This document shows positions 54,689 through 64,000 of a stretch of 64,000 nt of DNA, piece after piece (within the stretch, counting starts at the first letter, position 1; every line of letters starts with the position of its first letter). The notes beneath the pieces are model-generated. The model had not been told where the DNA came from, ran no database searches, and saw only the letters and a program-made list of their open reading frames with translations. This DNA is from Aquabacterium sp. A7-Y. GTDB lineage: Bacteria; Pseudomonadota; Gammaproteobacteria; Burkholderiales; Burkholderiaceae_C. The stretch spans positions 1 to 64,000 of the forward strand of contig NZ_JAPFBW010000007.1 of the NCBI RefSeq assembly GCF_026153205.1, in the 5' to 3' direction. Made by a program: the position numbers and the translations under genes.

Positions 54689-55057
54689 CTACTTGGTGGC
54701 CGAGCAGCGGTCGAATTCGGTCTTGCGTTTGGCGTAGTCGGCGCAGAAATCGTCCTTGCCGGTGGTCGACTTGATCGGCTTGCCTTTGTAGGTGGCGGTG
54801 ATGACCTTGCTGTGCGTGATGTCGAGGCGGTCGTTGGCACAGGCTTTCAACGCCGCCTCCTGGCAGGCTTTTTCCGAGCTGGCCGGCGCCGGCTTGGCGC
54901 AGGACTGCTGACCATCGCATTTCTTGTAGCTCTCGGCTTCCTTGCCGGGGCAGGCGGTGCGCGTGTAGTGGATGGTGCAATCGGACGGATCCTGCGCATA
55001 CCCGCTGGCGGACGCCAGGAACAGGGCGGCCGAGAGGATCAGGTAGCTCTTCTGCAT
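54689..55057 (-). CDS. Small exported Cys-rich protein
   Basis: The 122-residue product has a signal peptide (about 1-21, ending ASGYAQ) and eight Cys in the mature part, spaced as likely disulfides, with a Lys-rich central region. ATG 55057 follows AAGGAG. No known family or enzyme motif is seen. It lies alone between the convergent radical SAM gene and dnaJ. Confidence 0.65.
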   Translation of the reverse strand: MQKSYLILSAALFLASASGYAQDPSDCTIHYTRTACPGKEAESYKKCDGQQSCAKPAPASSEKACQEAALKACANDRLDITHSKVITATYKGKPIKSTTGKDDFCADYAKRKTEFDRCSATK

Positions 55058-55261
55058 GTCGATCTCCTTGGGCAAAGTCGGTCCTTGGGCAAAGTCGGCT
55101 GCTGCGGCAGCCGGGGCCGGGACGACTGCCGCACTGCCCCGGAGCGGGCGATTGTCGGCCGCCCGGGTGTCGGTTTCATGAAGAGAGGCCGGCGTGGGTC
55201 CGCCCCATAACCCTTGGTTTCTGCTCGACCGCGGTTTTCCAGCCGAAATGAGCAGGAAACG

Positions 55262-55283
55262 AAAAAGCCGCCTTGCGGCGGCT
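55262..55283 (-). terminator. Intrinsic terminator after dnaJ
   Basis: Read on the minus strand, AGCCGCC/GGCGGCT (7 bp, loop GCAA) is followed by TTTTTC. It lies about 35 bases past the dnaJ stop and closes the grpE-dnaK-dnaJ block. Confidence 0.88.
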
Positions 55284-55318
55284 CTCGAGATCGGGGAGCG
55301 GGTCGTCGACCCGCCGGC

Positions 55319-56458
55319 TCACTTGAACAGGTCCTTGACCCGGTCGGTCCAGCTCTTGGCGTTGGGCGAGTGGCGGTCGCCGCCCTTCTTGAAGGACTCG
55401 TCGAGCTCCTTCAGCAGCTTGCGCTGGTGCTCGGTCAGCTTGACCGGCGTCTCCACCGCGATGTGGCAGTAGAGGTCGCCGGGGTAGGCCGACCGCACGC
55501 CCTTGATGCCCTTGCCTCGCAGGCGGAAAGTCTTGCCGTGCTGGGTGCCCTCGGGCAGTTCGATCTCGGCGCCGCCGCCCAGGGTCGGCACCTCGATGCT
55601 GCCGCCCAGCGCCGCGGTGACGACGCTCACCGGCACGGTGCAGTGCAGGTCGTCGCCGTCGCGCTCGAAGATGTCGTGTTTCTTCAGGCGGATTTCGATG
55701 TAGAGGTCGCCCGGGGGGCCGCCGTTGGTGCCCGGCTCACCGTTGCCGGCGGAGCGGATGCGCATGCCCTCGTCGATGCCGGCGGGGATCTTGACCTCCA
55801 GCGTCTTGGTTTTCTTCAGCTTGCCCTGGCCGTTGCAGGCCGTGCAGGGCTCGGGAATGATCTTGCCGGTGCCGTGGCAGTGGGGGCAGGTCTGCTGGAT
55901 GCTGAAAAAGCCCTGGCGCAGGTGCACGGTGCCCGAGCCGGCGCAGGTCGGACAGGTCTTGGCGCTGGTGCCGGGTTTGGCACCGCTGCCGTTGCAGGTG
56001 TCGCACTCCTCCCAGCTGGGGATGCGCAGCTGCGCTTCCTTGCCGTGGGCGGCTTCCTCCAGCGTGATTTCCATCGCGTAGGACAGGTCGCCGCCGCGGT
56101 AGACCTGCGGGCCGCCGCCGCCGCGGCGGCCGCCGCCCTGACCGCCGAAGATGTCGCCGAAGATGTCGCCGAAGGCCTCGGCGAAACCGCCGAAACCTTC
56201 CGGACCGCCCCGGCCGCCCATGTTGGGATCGACCCCGGCGTGGCCATACTGGTCGTAGGCAGCGCGCTTCTTGGGGTCGGAGATCATCTCGTAGGCCTCC
56301 TTGACCTCCTTGAATCGCTCCTCGGCCTCCTTGGCGGCGTCACCCTGGTTGCGATCCGGGTGGTATTTCATCGCCAGCTTGCGATAGGCCTTCTTGATGT
56401 CGTCCTCGGAGGCGTTTTTCGCTACGCCCAGGACTTCATAGTAGTCACGCTTTGCCAT
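55319..56458 (-). CDS. dnaJ: Chaperone protein DnaJ
   Basis: The 379-residue product has the J domain with HPD (residues 33-35, KYHPDRN), a Gly/Phe-rich stretch (about 75-130), four zinc repeats ([32 protein letters not shown]) and the C-terminal substrate-binding domains. It delivers unfolded proteins to DnaK and triggers ATP hydrolysis. It is 30 bases after the desaturase gene on the same strand, so it is transcribed from further upstream or from a weak local promoter; its own ribosome site is weak. Confidence 0.98.
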   Translation of the reverse strand: MAKRDYYEVLGVAKNASEDDIKKAYRKLAMKYHPDRNQGDAAKEAEERFKEVKEAYEMISDPKKRAAYDQYGHAGVDPNMGGRGGPEGFGGFAEAFGDIFGDIFGGQGGGRRGGGGPQVYRGGDLSYAMEITLEEAAHGKEAQLRIPSWEECDTCNGSGAKPGTSAKTCPTCAGSGTVHLRQGFFSIQQTCPHCHGTGKIIPEPCTACNGQGKLKKTKTLEVKIPAGIDEGMRIRSAGNGEPGTNGGPPGDLYIEIRLKKHDIFERDGDDLHCTVPVSVVTAALGGSIEVPTLGGGAEIELPEGTQHGKTFRLRGKGIKGVRSAYPGDLYCHIAVETPVKLTEHQRKLLKELDESFKKGGDRHSPNAKSWTDRVKDLFK

Positions 56459-56488
56459 GGTGTTTCAGGTCCGGAATCGAATGGAAAG

Positions 56489-57580
56489 TCAGGCGGCCAC
56501 CGGGGATCGGCCCAGCCCGCGCAGGAATCTGAAGTGCGCGGCGACGGCCGAACGCACCGAGGGGAAGCTCTTGTAGGGCACGCCGAACTCCTCGCAGGTC
56601 TGCCGCACGATGCGGCTGATGGCCGGGTAGTGCACGTGGCTCACATGGTGCAGAAGATGGTGTTCGACCTGGAAGTTCAAACCCCCCATGTAGAAGGACG
56701 CAAGCCGGTTGCCGGGAGCGAAGTTGGCAGTGGTTTTGACCTGGTGGGTGGCCCAGTCGTCTTCCAGCCGGCCGCTGGCCGGATCGGGCTGCGGGAAGTC
56801 GGTGCCGTCCACGGTGTGCGCCACCTGGAACACCAGCGACAGGGTCAGGCCGAACACGAAGTGGATGCCCAGGAACACCACCAGCACCTGCCAGGCGGGA
56901 TGGAAAAACATCGGCAGCACCAGCGTGTAGCCGACATAGAACAACTTGGTCGCGACGAAATAGGGCGTCTCCCACCAGGCGCGGCGCTGCAGCGGGGTGG
57001 TGCCGATGCGCCCGCTCAGCACCTTCTGCCAGTCGCCGAACAGCAGCAGGTAGAGCGTCAGCAGGCTGTAGAGCAGCGGCGCGTACCAGTGCTGCAGCCG
57101 GTGCCAGGGGTACCAGCGCTGGCTGGGGCTCAGGCGCAGCAGGGCGCCGATCGCGATGTCGTCGTCCTTGCCGTCGATGTTGGTGTAGGTGTGATGCAAC
57201 TGATTGTGCTTCTGGCGCCACAGCATGCTGCTGCTGCCCATCAGGTCCATGGTCGCCCCCATCAGCCGGTTCAGCCAGGGCTTGCGCGAATAACTGCCGT
57301 GCGCGCCGTCGTGCATCACGTTGAAGGCGATCAGCACGTAGCCCTGCACGACACCCAGGGCGGCCAGGGCCGCCGACCACCCGTGTTCCACCCACCACAC
57401 CAGGCTGACGTAACTCGCCGCGAACAGTGCGAAGGCAAACAGCGTCTTGGCGTGCAGCCGCCAATCCCCCGTCTCGCGCTTCCCCTCGGAAGCGAAATGG
57501 GCCCGTACGCGGGCCTTCAAGGTTTCGAAAAAGGGCGCGCGGGGGGCAAACACCACCCGCGCAGGCACAGCTTGACTCAT
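56489..57580 (-). CDS. Membrane fatty acid desaturase (acyl-lipid type)
   Basis: The 363-residue product has the three histidine boxes of the membrane desaturase family: [17 protein letters not shown] and QVEHHLLHH, with about four membrane helices around them. It introduces a double bond into acyl chains of membrane lipids using O2 and an electron donor; the position cannot be read. The start at ATG 57580 fits the family. It sits between dnaK and dnaJ on the same strand, an unusual place, which suggests that fluidity of the membrane and heat response may be expressed together. Confidence 0.9.
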   Translation of the reverse strand: MSQAVPARVVFAPRAPFFETLKARVRAHFASEGKRETGDWRLHAKTLFAFALFAASYVSLVWWVEHGWSAALAALGVVQGYVLIAFNVMHDGAHGSYSRKPWLNRLMGATMDLMGSSSMLWRQKHNQLHHTYTNIDGKDDDIAIGALLRLSPSQRWYPWHRLQHWYAPLLYSLLTLYLLLFGDWQKVLSGRIGTTPLQRRAWWETPYFVATKLFYVGYTLVLPMFFHPAWQVLVVFLGIHFVFGLTLSLVFQVAHTVDGTDFPQPDPASGRLEDDWATHQVKTTANFAPGNRLASFYMGGLNFQVEHHLLHHVSHVHYPAISRIVRQTCEEFGVPYKSFPSVRSAVAAHFRFLRGLGRSPVAA

Positions 57581-57629
57581 CAATATCGACCCTGATTTTT
57601 CTTCGATGCCTGTCGGCCGCGCAAACACA

Positions 57630-57668
57630 AACGCAAGAGAGGGCGTCGCGACGCCGGTCTCTTGCGTT
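57630..57668 (-). terminator. Hairpin after dnaK, possible partial terminator
   Basis: An 11-bp stem AACGCAAGAGA/TCTCTTGCGTT encloses a second self-complementary core GGCGTCGCGACGCC. On the minus strand it is followed by a T-rich stretch (GTTTGTGTTTG). It lies about 27 bases beyond the dnaK stop and may make the desaturase and dnaJ less expressed than dnaK. Confidence 0.55.
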
Positions 57669-57694
57669 GTCGGGCCGCACGGCCGGCGCTTGAA

Positions 57695-59653
<1,959 letters not shown>

Positions 59654-59716
59654 GTTGATGACTCCTTGAAACTGAAAAATCTGGTTGTCGTCTAGTTGTG
59701 GATAAGCGGCCTGCTT

Positions 59717-60130
59717 TCAAGCCCCGGCGGCGCTTGAAAGCTGCGTTTGCAGGCGCTGGACTGCCTCGGTGAACCGAGGCAGTCCCGGCCAGCTGGTGAT
59801 GCGCCCCAGCTTGCGGCGGCGATGGAAAAAGTAGAAGGTCGGGACGCCGTGCAGGCTGAAGCGCCGACCCAGTTCGGTGTCGCTGTAGACGTTGGCGTGC
59901 AGCCAGTGCAACCGCAGCGTGGCGATGTCCGCGTGCCGCAGCAGCGCGGCCTTCTTGAACTGTTCACAGTTGAAGCAGTTCTCGCCCCAGAAGTAGACCG
60001 CCACCAAGGCCTCGCCGGCGTTCTCCAGCGCGGCATCGAAGCCGACAGCCGAGACCGGCCGCATGCCGAAACGCTCGAAAAAACCCTGCGTCTCGTCGTC
60101 CTCGGCAGGCCGGGCGGCGTCCACCGTCAT
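59717..60130 (-). CDS. Thioredoxin-family protein between grpE and dnaK
   Basis: The 137-residue product has a thioredoxin fold with active-site CFNC (in FWGENCFNCEQFKK), a conserved cis-Pro in HGVPTFYFFHRR and no signal peptide, so it acts in the cytoplasm. The ATG overlaps the grpE stop by one base (TGATG), so translation is coupled and the gene belongs to the heat-shock operon. It could repair oxidised thiols of the chaperones or their clients under heat. The specific partner is unknown. Confidence 0.85.
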   Translation of the reverse strand: MTVDAARPAEDDETQGFFERFGMRPVSAVGFDAALENAGEALVAVYFWGENCFNCEQFKKAALLRHADIATLRLHWLHANVYSDTELGRRFSLHGVPTFYFFHRRRKLGRITSWPGLPRFTEAVQRLQTQLSSAAGA

Positions 60131-60672
60131 CACTTCGGTCCCGACACCGTGACCAGGGCCGGGCGCAGCACCCGCTCGGCGATCACGTAACCTTTCTGCA
60201 GCACGGCCACCACGGTGTTCGGCTCCTGATCGGCCGGCACCACGCTGATCGCCTGGTGCTGGTGCGGGTCGAACTTCGCGCCGGCTGCCGGACTGATCTC
60301 CAGCACCTTGTTGCGCTCCAGGGCCTGGACCAGCTGGCGCAGGGTCGCGTGCACGCCCTCACGCAGTTGCTCAGGGGTGCCGCCCTGCACGGCCAGGGCC
60401 GCTTCGAGGCTGTCCTTGACGGGCAACAGGCTCTCGGCGAAGCCCTCGACGGCAAACTTGCGCGCCTTGGCGATCTCTTCCTCGGCCCGGCGACGGATGT
60501 TCTCCGTCTCGGCCTTGGCGCGCAGGTAGGCGTCGGACACCTCGGCGTGCTTGATCTCCAGTTCGGCCAGGCGCTGCTCGGGCGTGGCCACCCCGTGTGC
60601 GGACTGGGCCGCCTCGGCTTCCGGGGCCGCCGTTGCACTTTGATTTGTTTGAGAATTTTGAGGTTCTGTCAT
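60130..60672 (-). CDS. grpE: Nucleotide exchange factor GrpE
   Basis: The 180-residue product has an acidic, Gln/Ala-rich N-terminus (1-40), a long coiled coil (about 40-85) with [18 protein letters not shown], and the C-terminal beta domain with [13 protein letters not shown] and [20 protein letters not shown]. It releases ADP from DnaK. It opens the block behind a sigma-32 promoter. Confidence 0.97.
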   Translation of the reverse strand: MTEPQNSQTNQSATAAPEAEAAQSAHGVATPEQRLAELEIKHAEVSDAYLRAKAETENIRRRAEEEIAKARKFAVEGFAESLLPVKDSLEAALAVQGGTPEQLREGVHATLRQLVQALERNKVLEISPAAGAKFDPHQHQAISVVPADQEPNTVVAVLQKGYVIAERVLRPALVTVSGPK

Positions 60673-60696
60673 GACACGTTCCCACCAAAACGCCGG

Positions 60697-60724
60697 AAAT
60701 GGGGTCACTGTCCGAGAGTTCAAG
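60697..60724 (-). promoter_or_regulatory. Sigma-32 (RpoH) heat-shock promoter for grpE
   Basis: On the minus strand CTTGAA (60719-60724), a 14-base spacer and CCCCATTT (60697-60704) match the RpoH consensus, 25 bases before the grpE ATG. No CIRCE element for HrcA is present. This predicts heat induction of grpE and the genes behind it. Confidence 0.85.
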
Positions 60725-60959
60725 AGGTCCCGGATTCCCCCGGCGAAAGGCCAGTTGCTGGCGAAGGGACCGCATTGTGCCGGCAAACTGCGCGATCTTG
60801 CCGGCTTTGTCATTCGCCTGTCGCAGTGGGAAAAGATCGCCGTTCAGGTGGTCACAACCGCCGTCCAGCGGCAGCCGCCGGCTGAGGCACACTGAGCGGC
60901 GAAAATGCGGGTTTGCCCTGGGGTTTGACCTGGTTTCGGAGGCGTTACCAACGAGAGGT

Positions 60960-61841
60960 ATGCACAAGTCCATAGGCACAGACAAGGCGGCTCGGCCGCC
61001 AACCAGCGCGATGATGACCGTGGCGCCTAGCGACCGCCATGCGGACGTGGCGCTGCGCGCAAGCATGGCCGTGATGGCGCCGGTGGCGCGCTGGCTGATC
61101 CGTAACGGGGTGCAGTACGGCGCTTTTGCGACCGCGCTGAAGTCGGTGTTCCTGCAGGTGGCGCGCGAGGAGATCGAGCGCAGCGGGCGCAGGGCCACCG
61201 ATTCCGCGCTGAGCGTGCTGTCCGGCGTCCATCGCAAGGACGTGCGGGCGCTGACCGGCGACGTGCGTCGCGAGTTGCGCCCCAAGTCGGTGTCGCTGGT
61301 ATCGCAGGTGTTCACCCGCTGGGTGACCGATCCGCGCTACCGCAACGACGACGGTTCCCCGCGGCCCTTGCCCCGCCTCGGCGAGCAGGGGTCCTTCGAG
61401 GCGTTGGCGCGTGAGGTTTCCTCCGATGTCCACCCTCGCACCCTGCTCGATGAATTTGTCCGGCTGCACCTCGTCAACATCAACGGCGATGTGGTGGAAC
61501 TGGTCGCGGCGGCCTTCGTTCCGTCGGCCGACTACGAGGAGCTGGCGACCTTGTTGGCGGCCAACACCGGCGACCACCTGTCGGCCGCGGTGCACAACCT
61601 GACCACCAACCAGCCGCGTTTCCTGGAGCAGAGCGTCTTCGGCGCAGGCCTCAGCGCGCAGTCGGTGCGTGAGCTGGGTCAGGTCGCACGCGACATCTGG
61701 GCCCAGGCTTTCCAGCGCATGGCCAGCGAGTACCAGCCGCGCAGCGAGGCCGACCAGGAGGAAACCGATAGCCACCGCATGCGTTTCGGGGTCTACTATT
61801 ACAGCGAGCCCGCACGCAACGACAGCACGCAGCAAGGGTGA
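60960..61841 (+). CDS. DUF6502 family protein
   Basis: The 293-residue product has a helical N-terminal region (VMAPVARWLIRNGVQYGAFATALKSVFLQVAREE) with a winged-helix look and a C-terminal helical domain without enzyme motifs. It resembles DUF6502 proteins, which often sit just before a DUF5666 gene, as here. The function is unknown; DNA binding is plausible but not shown. ATG 60960 has a weak site; the ATG pair at 61011-61016 (MMTVAPSD) is an alternative. Confidence 0.75.
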   Translation: MHKSIGTDKAARPPTSAMMTVAPSDRHADVALRASMAVMAPVARWLIRNGVQYGAFATALKSVFLQVAREEIERSGRRATDSALSVLSGVHRKDVRALTGDVRRELRPKSVSLVSQVFTRWVTDPRYRNDDGSPRPLPRLGEQGSFEALAREVSSDVHPRTLLDEFVRLHLVNINGDVVELVAAAFVPSADYEELATLLAANTGDHLSAAVHNLTTNQPRFLEQSVFGAGLSAQSVRELGQVARDIWAQAFQRMASEYQPRSEADQEETDSHRMRFGVYYYSEPARNDSTQQG

Positions 61842-61847
61842 CCGAAG

Positions 61848-63083
61848 TTGAAGAGCAGTAAATACGTGCCCCGTTTCGGGGCAATTTTCTTGGCATCCGT
61901 ACTGGCCTTGACCGCAGCCTCCTGCGGCGGCGGTGCGGGGCTGGGCTCGGGCGGCACAGGCGCACCGATGAGTCAGAGCTCGGGCACCGTGACCGGTTTT
62001 GCCAGCGTCATCGTCGACGGCACCGAGTTCCACGACGACGAAGTCACGCCGGTGGCCGAGCGCGAGCCGGGTGTCATCCGTCCGGCCGAGGCCAAGCTGG
62101 GGCAGTTCGTCGAACTCGAATTCGAACGTCTGAACGGCGAGTTCCGGGCACGCTCGATCCGCCTCGATGCGGCCGTGGTGGGCTATGTGAGCGCGGTGTC
62201 GGCGGCTGAAGGGGTGCTGGAGGTGATGGGCCAGACGGTGTTCGAGAACGACAACGCCGACGGCGGCCCGGTTACCCTCTATGCGGGCGTGACCGGTCTG
62301 GACGGGCTGAGCGCAGGCGACGCCGTGGAGGTCCACGGCATGCCCCGCTACAACAGCCTGACACGGCGCTACGACGTGCAGGCTACCCGCATCGAGAAGC
62401 TGAGCTCGGCACCGACCGCACTGCGCGTCGCGGGTGTCGTCACCAGCCTGCGCGACACCGAGAGCCCCGGCCGCTTCCAGCTGGGCGGCCTGGTGGTCGA
62501 CCGCAGCGCTGCCGTCCTGTTGCCCCAGGGGCGTGAGCCGACGGCGGGCGCTCGGGTGGTGGTGTGGGCGTCCGAGGCTCCGCGCGACGGCGTCCTGACG
62601 GCCACCGGCGTGCGCACCGTGGAGCGCATGGTCGGCGCCACCGAGCTGCCGGCTCGTCTCGGCGGCAGCGTGAGTGCGCACGACGTGCAAGCCAAGCGCT
62701 TCGACCTGGCCGGCGTGACGGTCAGCTACGCCGCGGCGGAAATCGTTCCGCCGCAGCGACCGCTGACCGACGGCGCCTATGTGCAGGCCGAGGGGGTGTA
62801 CGACACGCAGGGTGTGCTGCAGGCCAGCCGCGTCCGCATCTCCCGGAGCGCCGATGCCGACTTCCGCGAAGTGCGCCTGAAAGGGCGCATCAGCCGGTTC
62901 GCCGGGCTCACCTCCTTCCTGGTGCGGGGCACCGAGGTGGATGCGAGCGGGATCTCGGACTTCGAAGGCTGCGGAGCGCGGCCGCTGGTCAACGACCGGC
63001 GGGTCGAGATCGAGGGACGGGTGCTGTCCGGCCGCCGGCCCGGATCGGTGGTCTGGGCCACGCGGCTGAAGTGCGAAGACTGA
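61848..63083 (+). CDS. DUF5666-domain lipoprotein
   Basis: The 411-residue product has a lipoprotein signal with LTAASCGGG (lipidated Cys near 26) and repeated OB-like beta modules of the DUF5666 kind (GTVTGFASVIVDGTEF and three later copies). It is thus anchored in a membrane and made of tandem beta domains. The start is TTG 61848, 6 bases after the DUF6502 stop, with AAGGGTG upstream. The function is unknown; the pairing implies a common task. Confidence 0.8.
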   Translation: MKSSKYVPRFGAIFLASVLALTAASCGGGAGLGSGGTGAPMSQSSGTVTGFASVIVDGTEFHDDEVTPVAEREPGVIRPAEAKLGQFVELEFERLNGEFRARSIRLDAAVVGYVSAVSAAEGVLEVMGQTVFENDNADGGPVTLYAGVTGLDGLSAGDAVEVHGMPRYNSLTRRYDVQATRIEKLSSAPTALRVAGVVTSLRDTESPGRFQLGGLVVDRSAAVLLPQGREPTAGARVVVWASEAPRDGVLTATGVRTVERMVGATELPARLGGSVSAHDVQAKRFDLAGVTVSYAAAEIVPPQRPLTDGAYVQAEGVYDTQGVLQASRVRISRSADADFREVRLKGRISRFAGLTSFLVRGTEVDASGISDFEGCGARPLVNDRRVEIEGRVLSGRRPGSVVWATRLKCED

Positions 63084-63146
63084 CGATCTGCTGCGGGCGC
63101 CACGAGGCGCCCGCCCTTCGCTGCACGACCCGAGCGGCGCTCGGGA

Positions 63147-63560
63147 TCAGGCGTCGCCCGTGTCGTCGACGCTGACGCTCCAGCGGTTCCAGTCGGCCAG
63201 CTCGCGCCGGTCGCGTTTGGTGGGCCGGCCGTGCTCGATGGACTGCGAAGGGTCGGCCAGGAAACGGCGGTTCTTCGCGGCCTGCTCGCGCGACTGCAGG
63301 CTCTCGGGCGTTTCTTCGTAGAGCTGCTGGGCCACCGGGGCCGGGCCTCGCACATGGCTCAGTCCCCGCACCACCACGGTACGTTGGATGCCATGGCCTT
63401 GCCGCAGGCTGACGCTGTCGCCGACGCGCACCTCGCGCGAGGCCTTGGCCACCTGGTCATTGACCTGCACACGGCCCTTTTCGATTTCGCCGGCTGCCAG
63501 CGAGCGGGTCTTGTAGAAGCGGGCGGCCCACAGCCACTTGTCGAGTCGAACACCTTCCAT
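63147..63560 (-). CDS. hslR: S4-domain RNA-binding protein, Hsp15-like (HslR)
   Basis: The 137-residue product starts with an S4 RNA-binding domain (VRLDKWLWAARFYKTRSLAAGEIEKGRVQVN), as in heat-shock protein 15, which rescues stalled 50S subunits carrying peptidyl-tRNA. The C-terminal basic tail fits the family. It follows the histidine-kinase gene by 4 bases on the same strand. Confidence 0.88.
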   Translation of the reverse strand: MEGVRLDKWLWAARFYKTRSLAAGEIEKGRVQVNDQVAKASREVRVGDSVSLRQGHGIQRTVVVRGLSHVRGPAPVAQQLYEETPESLQSREQAAKNRRFLADPSQSIEHGRPTKRDRRELADWNRWSVSVDDTGDA

Positions 63561-63564
63561 GGCG

Positions 63565-64000
63565 CTATTGTGAGCCCGGCACCCGTGTCGCGGTCGCTCC
63601 CCCCGGGAAGACCACCACCGCATCCAAACCGGCGACACGACCCTGCTCGCTGCGGTTGAGGAGCTCGATGCGCGCGCCCAGTGCCTGACAGATCTCCCTG
63701 CAGATGGTCAGGCCCAGGCCGCTGCCGCTGTTCGGATGGGCGGTGTGGAAGGGCTCGAAGAGATGCTCGCGCTGCGCCGCGCCGATGCCCGGGCCGCTGT
63801 CGCGCACGAGCAGTCGCACGGTACTCGCTCCGGCGGCAACCACCACCTGCAGCATGCCGCCCGGCGGGCTCTCGCGGATCGCGTTGTGCAGCAGGTTTCG
63901 GCTCAGCTCGCGCAGCATCCAGTGATGCGCCTGCACGGTCGCGGGCCGGGCATCGAGCTCGAAGTCGAGCTGCTTCTCGGCGATCAGCGGCGAGAGTTCC
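63565..64000 (-). CDS. Sensor histidine kinase, C-terminal part (runs off the right edge)
   Basis: The visible ~144 residues form the HATPase domain of a sensor kinase: the N-box ELSRNLLHNAIRESPPGG, the G1 box RDSGPGIG, and the G2 box GSGLGLTI, followed by a short C-terminus. The frame is open to the window edge, so the sensor and phosphorylated-His parts lie outside. The sequence just before (SPLIAEKQLDFEL) is typical of the linker in classical kinases. A response regulator gene is expected beyond the edge. Confidence 0.9.
   Translation of the reverse strand, partial: ELSPLIAEKQLDFELDARPATVQAHHWMLRELSRNLLHNAIRESPPGGMLQVVVAAGASTVRLLVRDSGPGIGAAQREHLFEPFHTAHPNSGSGLGLTICREICQALGARIELLNRSEQGRVAGLDAVVVFPGGATATRVPGSQ

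Overview
The window is about 64 kb of very GC-rich DNA with dense, mostly short-spaced genes. Gene content points to a betaproteobacterium of the order Burkholderiales: an imp/tss-type type VI secretion cluster, a grpE–thioredoxin–dnaK–dnaJ block, RdgC, AlaC, a DmdC-like acyl-CoA dehydrogenase beside etfBA, and DUF6502/DUF5666 proteins. No genus can be fixed from the sequence alone. I see no insertion sequence, prophage, CRISPR array or rRNA.

Region 1 (1-26.5 kb) is a type VI secretion system (T6SS) island. At the left edge an octapeptide-repeat protein runs out of the window and is interrupted by a 1-base frameshift. Then come tssA and an RTX-type calcium-binding protein. A leftward block follows, in its own 5'-to-3' order: tssJ-tssK-tssL, then an M15 peptidase, PAAR, an unknown membrane protein, tssM, tagF and an ompA-like gene. 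One unknown gene (12686-13642) lies inside this block on the opposite strand. A rightward block holds a TPR lipoprotein, tssB, tssC, hcp, a terminator, tssE, tssF, tssG and clpV. Every core part except VgrG (TssI) is present. The genes encode the membrane complex (JLM), baseplate (K, E, F, G, A), sheath (B/C), tube (Hcp), tip (PAAR) and sheath recycling (ClpV).

Region 2 (26.8-39.3 kb) is mixed: small membrane proteins, a type-B carboxylesterase, an AraC regulator next to an acyl-CoA synthetase, a lipoprotein hydrolase, RdgC, the AlaC aminotransferase, and a two-gene unit with a secreted M64-like metallopeptidase.

Region 3 (39.7-44.8 kb) is a cyanate/nitrate-type ABC importer with two paralogous Tat-type binding proteins, a permease and an ATPase, followed by cyanase. 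It reads as a cyanate uptake and detoxification operon. A tRNA-Leu(UAA) follows on the minus strand.

Region 4 (45-55 kb) holds a two-gene envelope unit, an MFS transporter, murI, etfBA with operator-like palindromes, an acyl-CoA dehydrogenase, a nitronate monooxygenase, a YdeI-like protein and a PA0069-type radical SAM gene under a near-perfect LexA box.

Region 5 (55-64 kb) is the heat-shock block grpE-trx-dnaK-desaturase-dnaJ, transcribed leftward behind a sigma-32 promoter and closed by a terminator after dnaJ. A fatty-acid desaturase sits between dnaK and dnaJ. To the right are a DUF6502/DUF5666 pair, an Hsp15-like S4 protein and the C-terminal end of a sensor histidine kinase.
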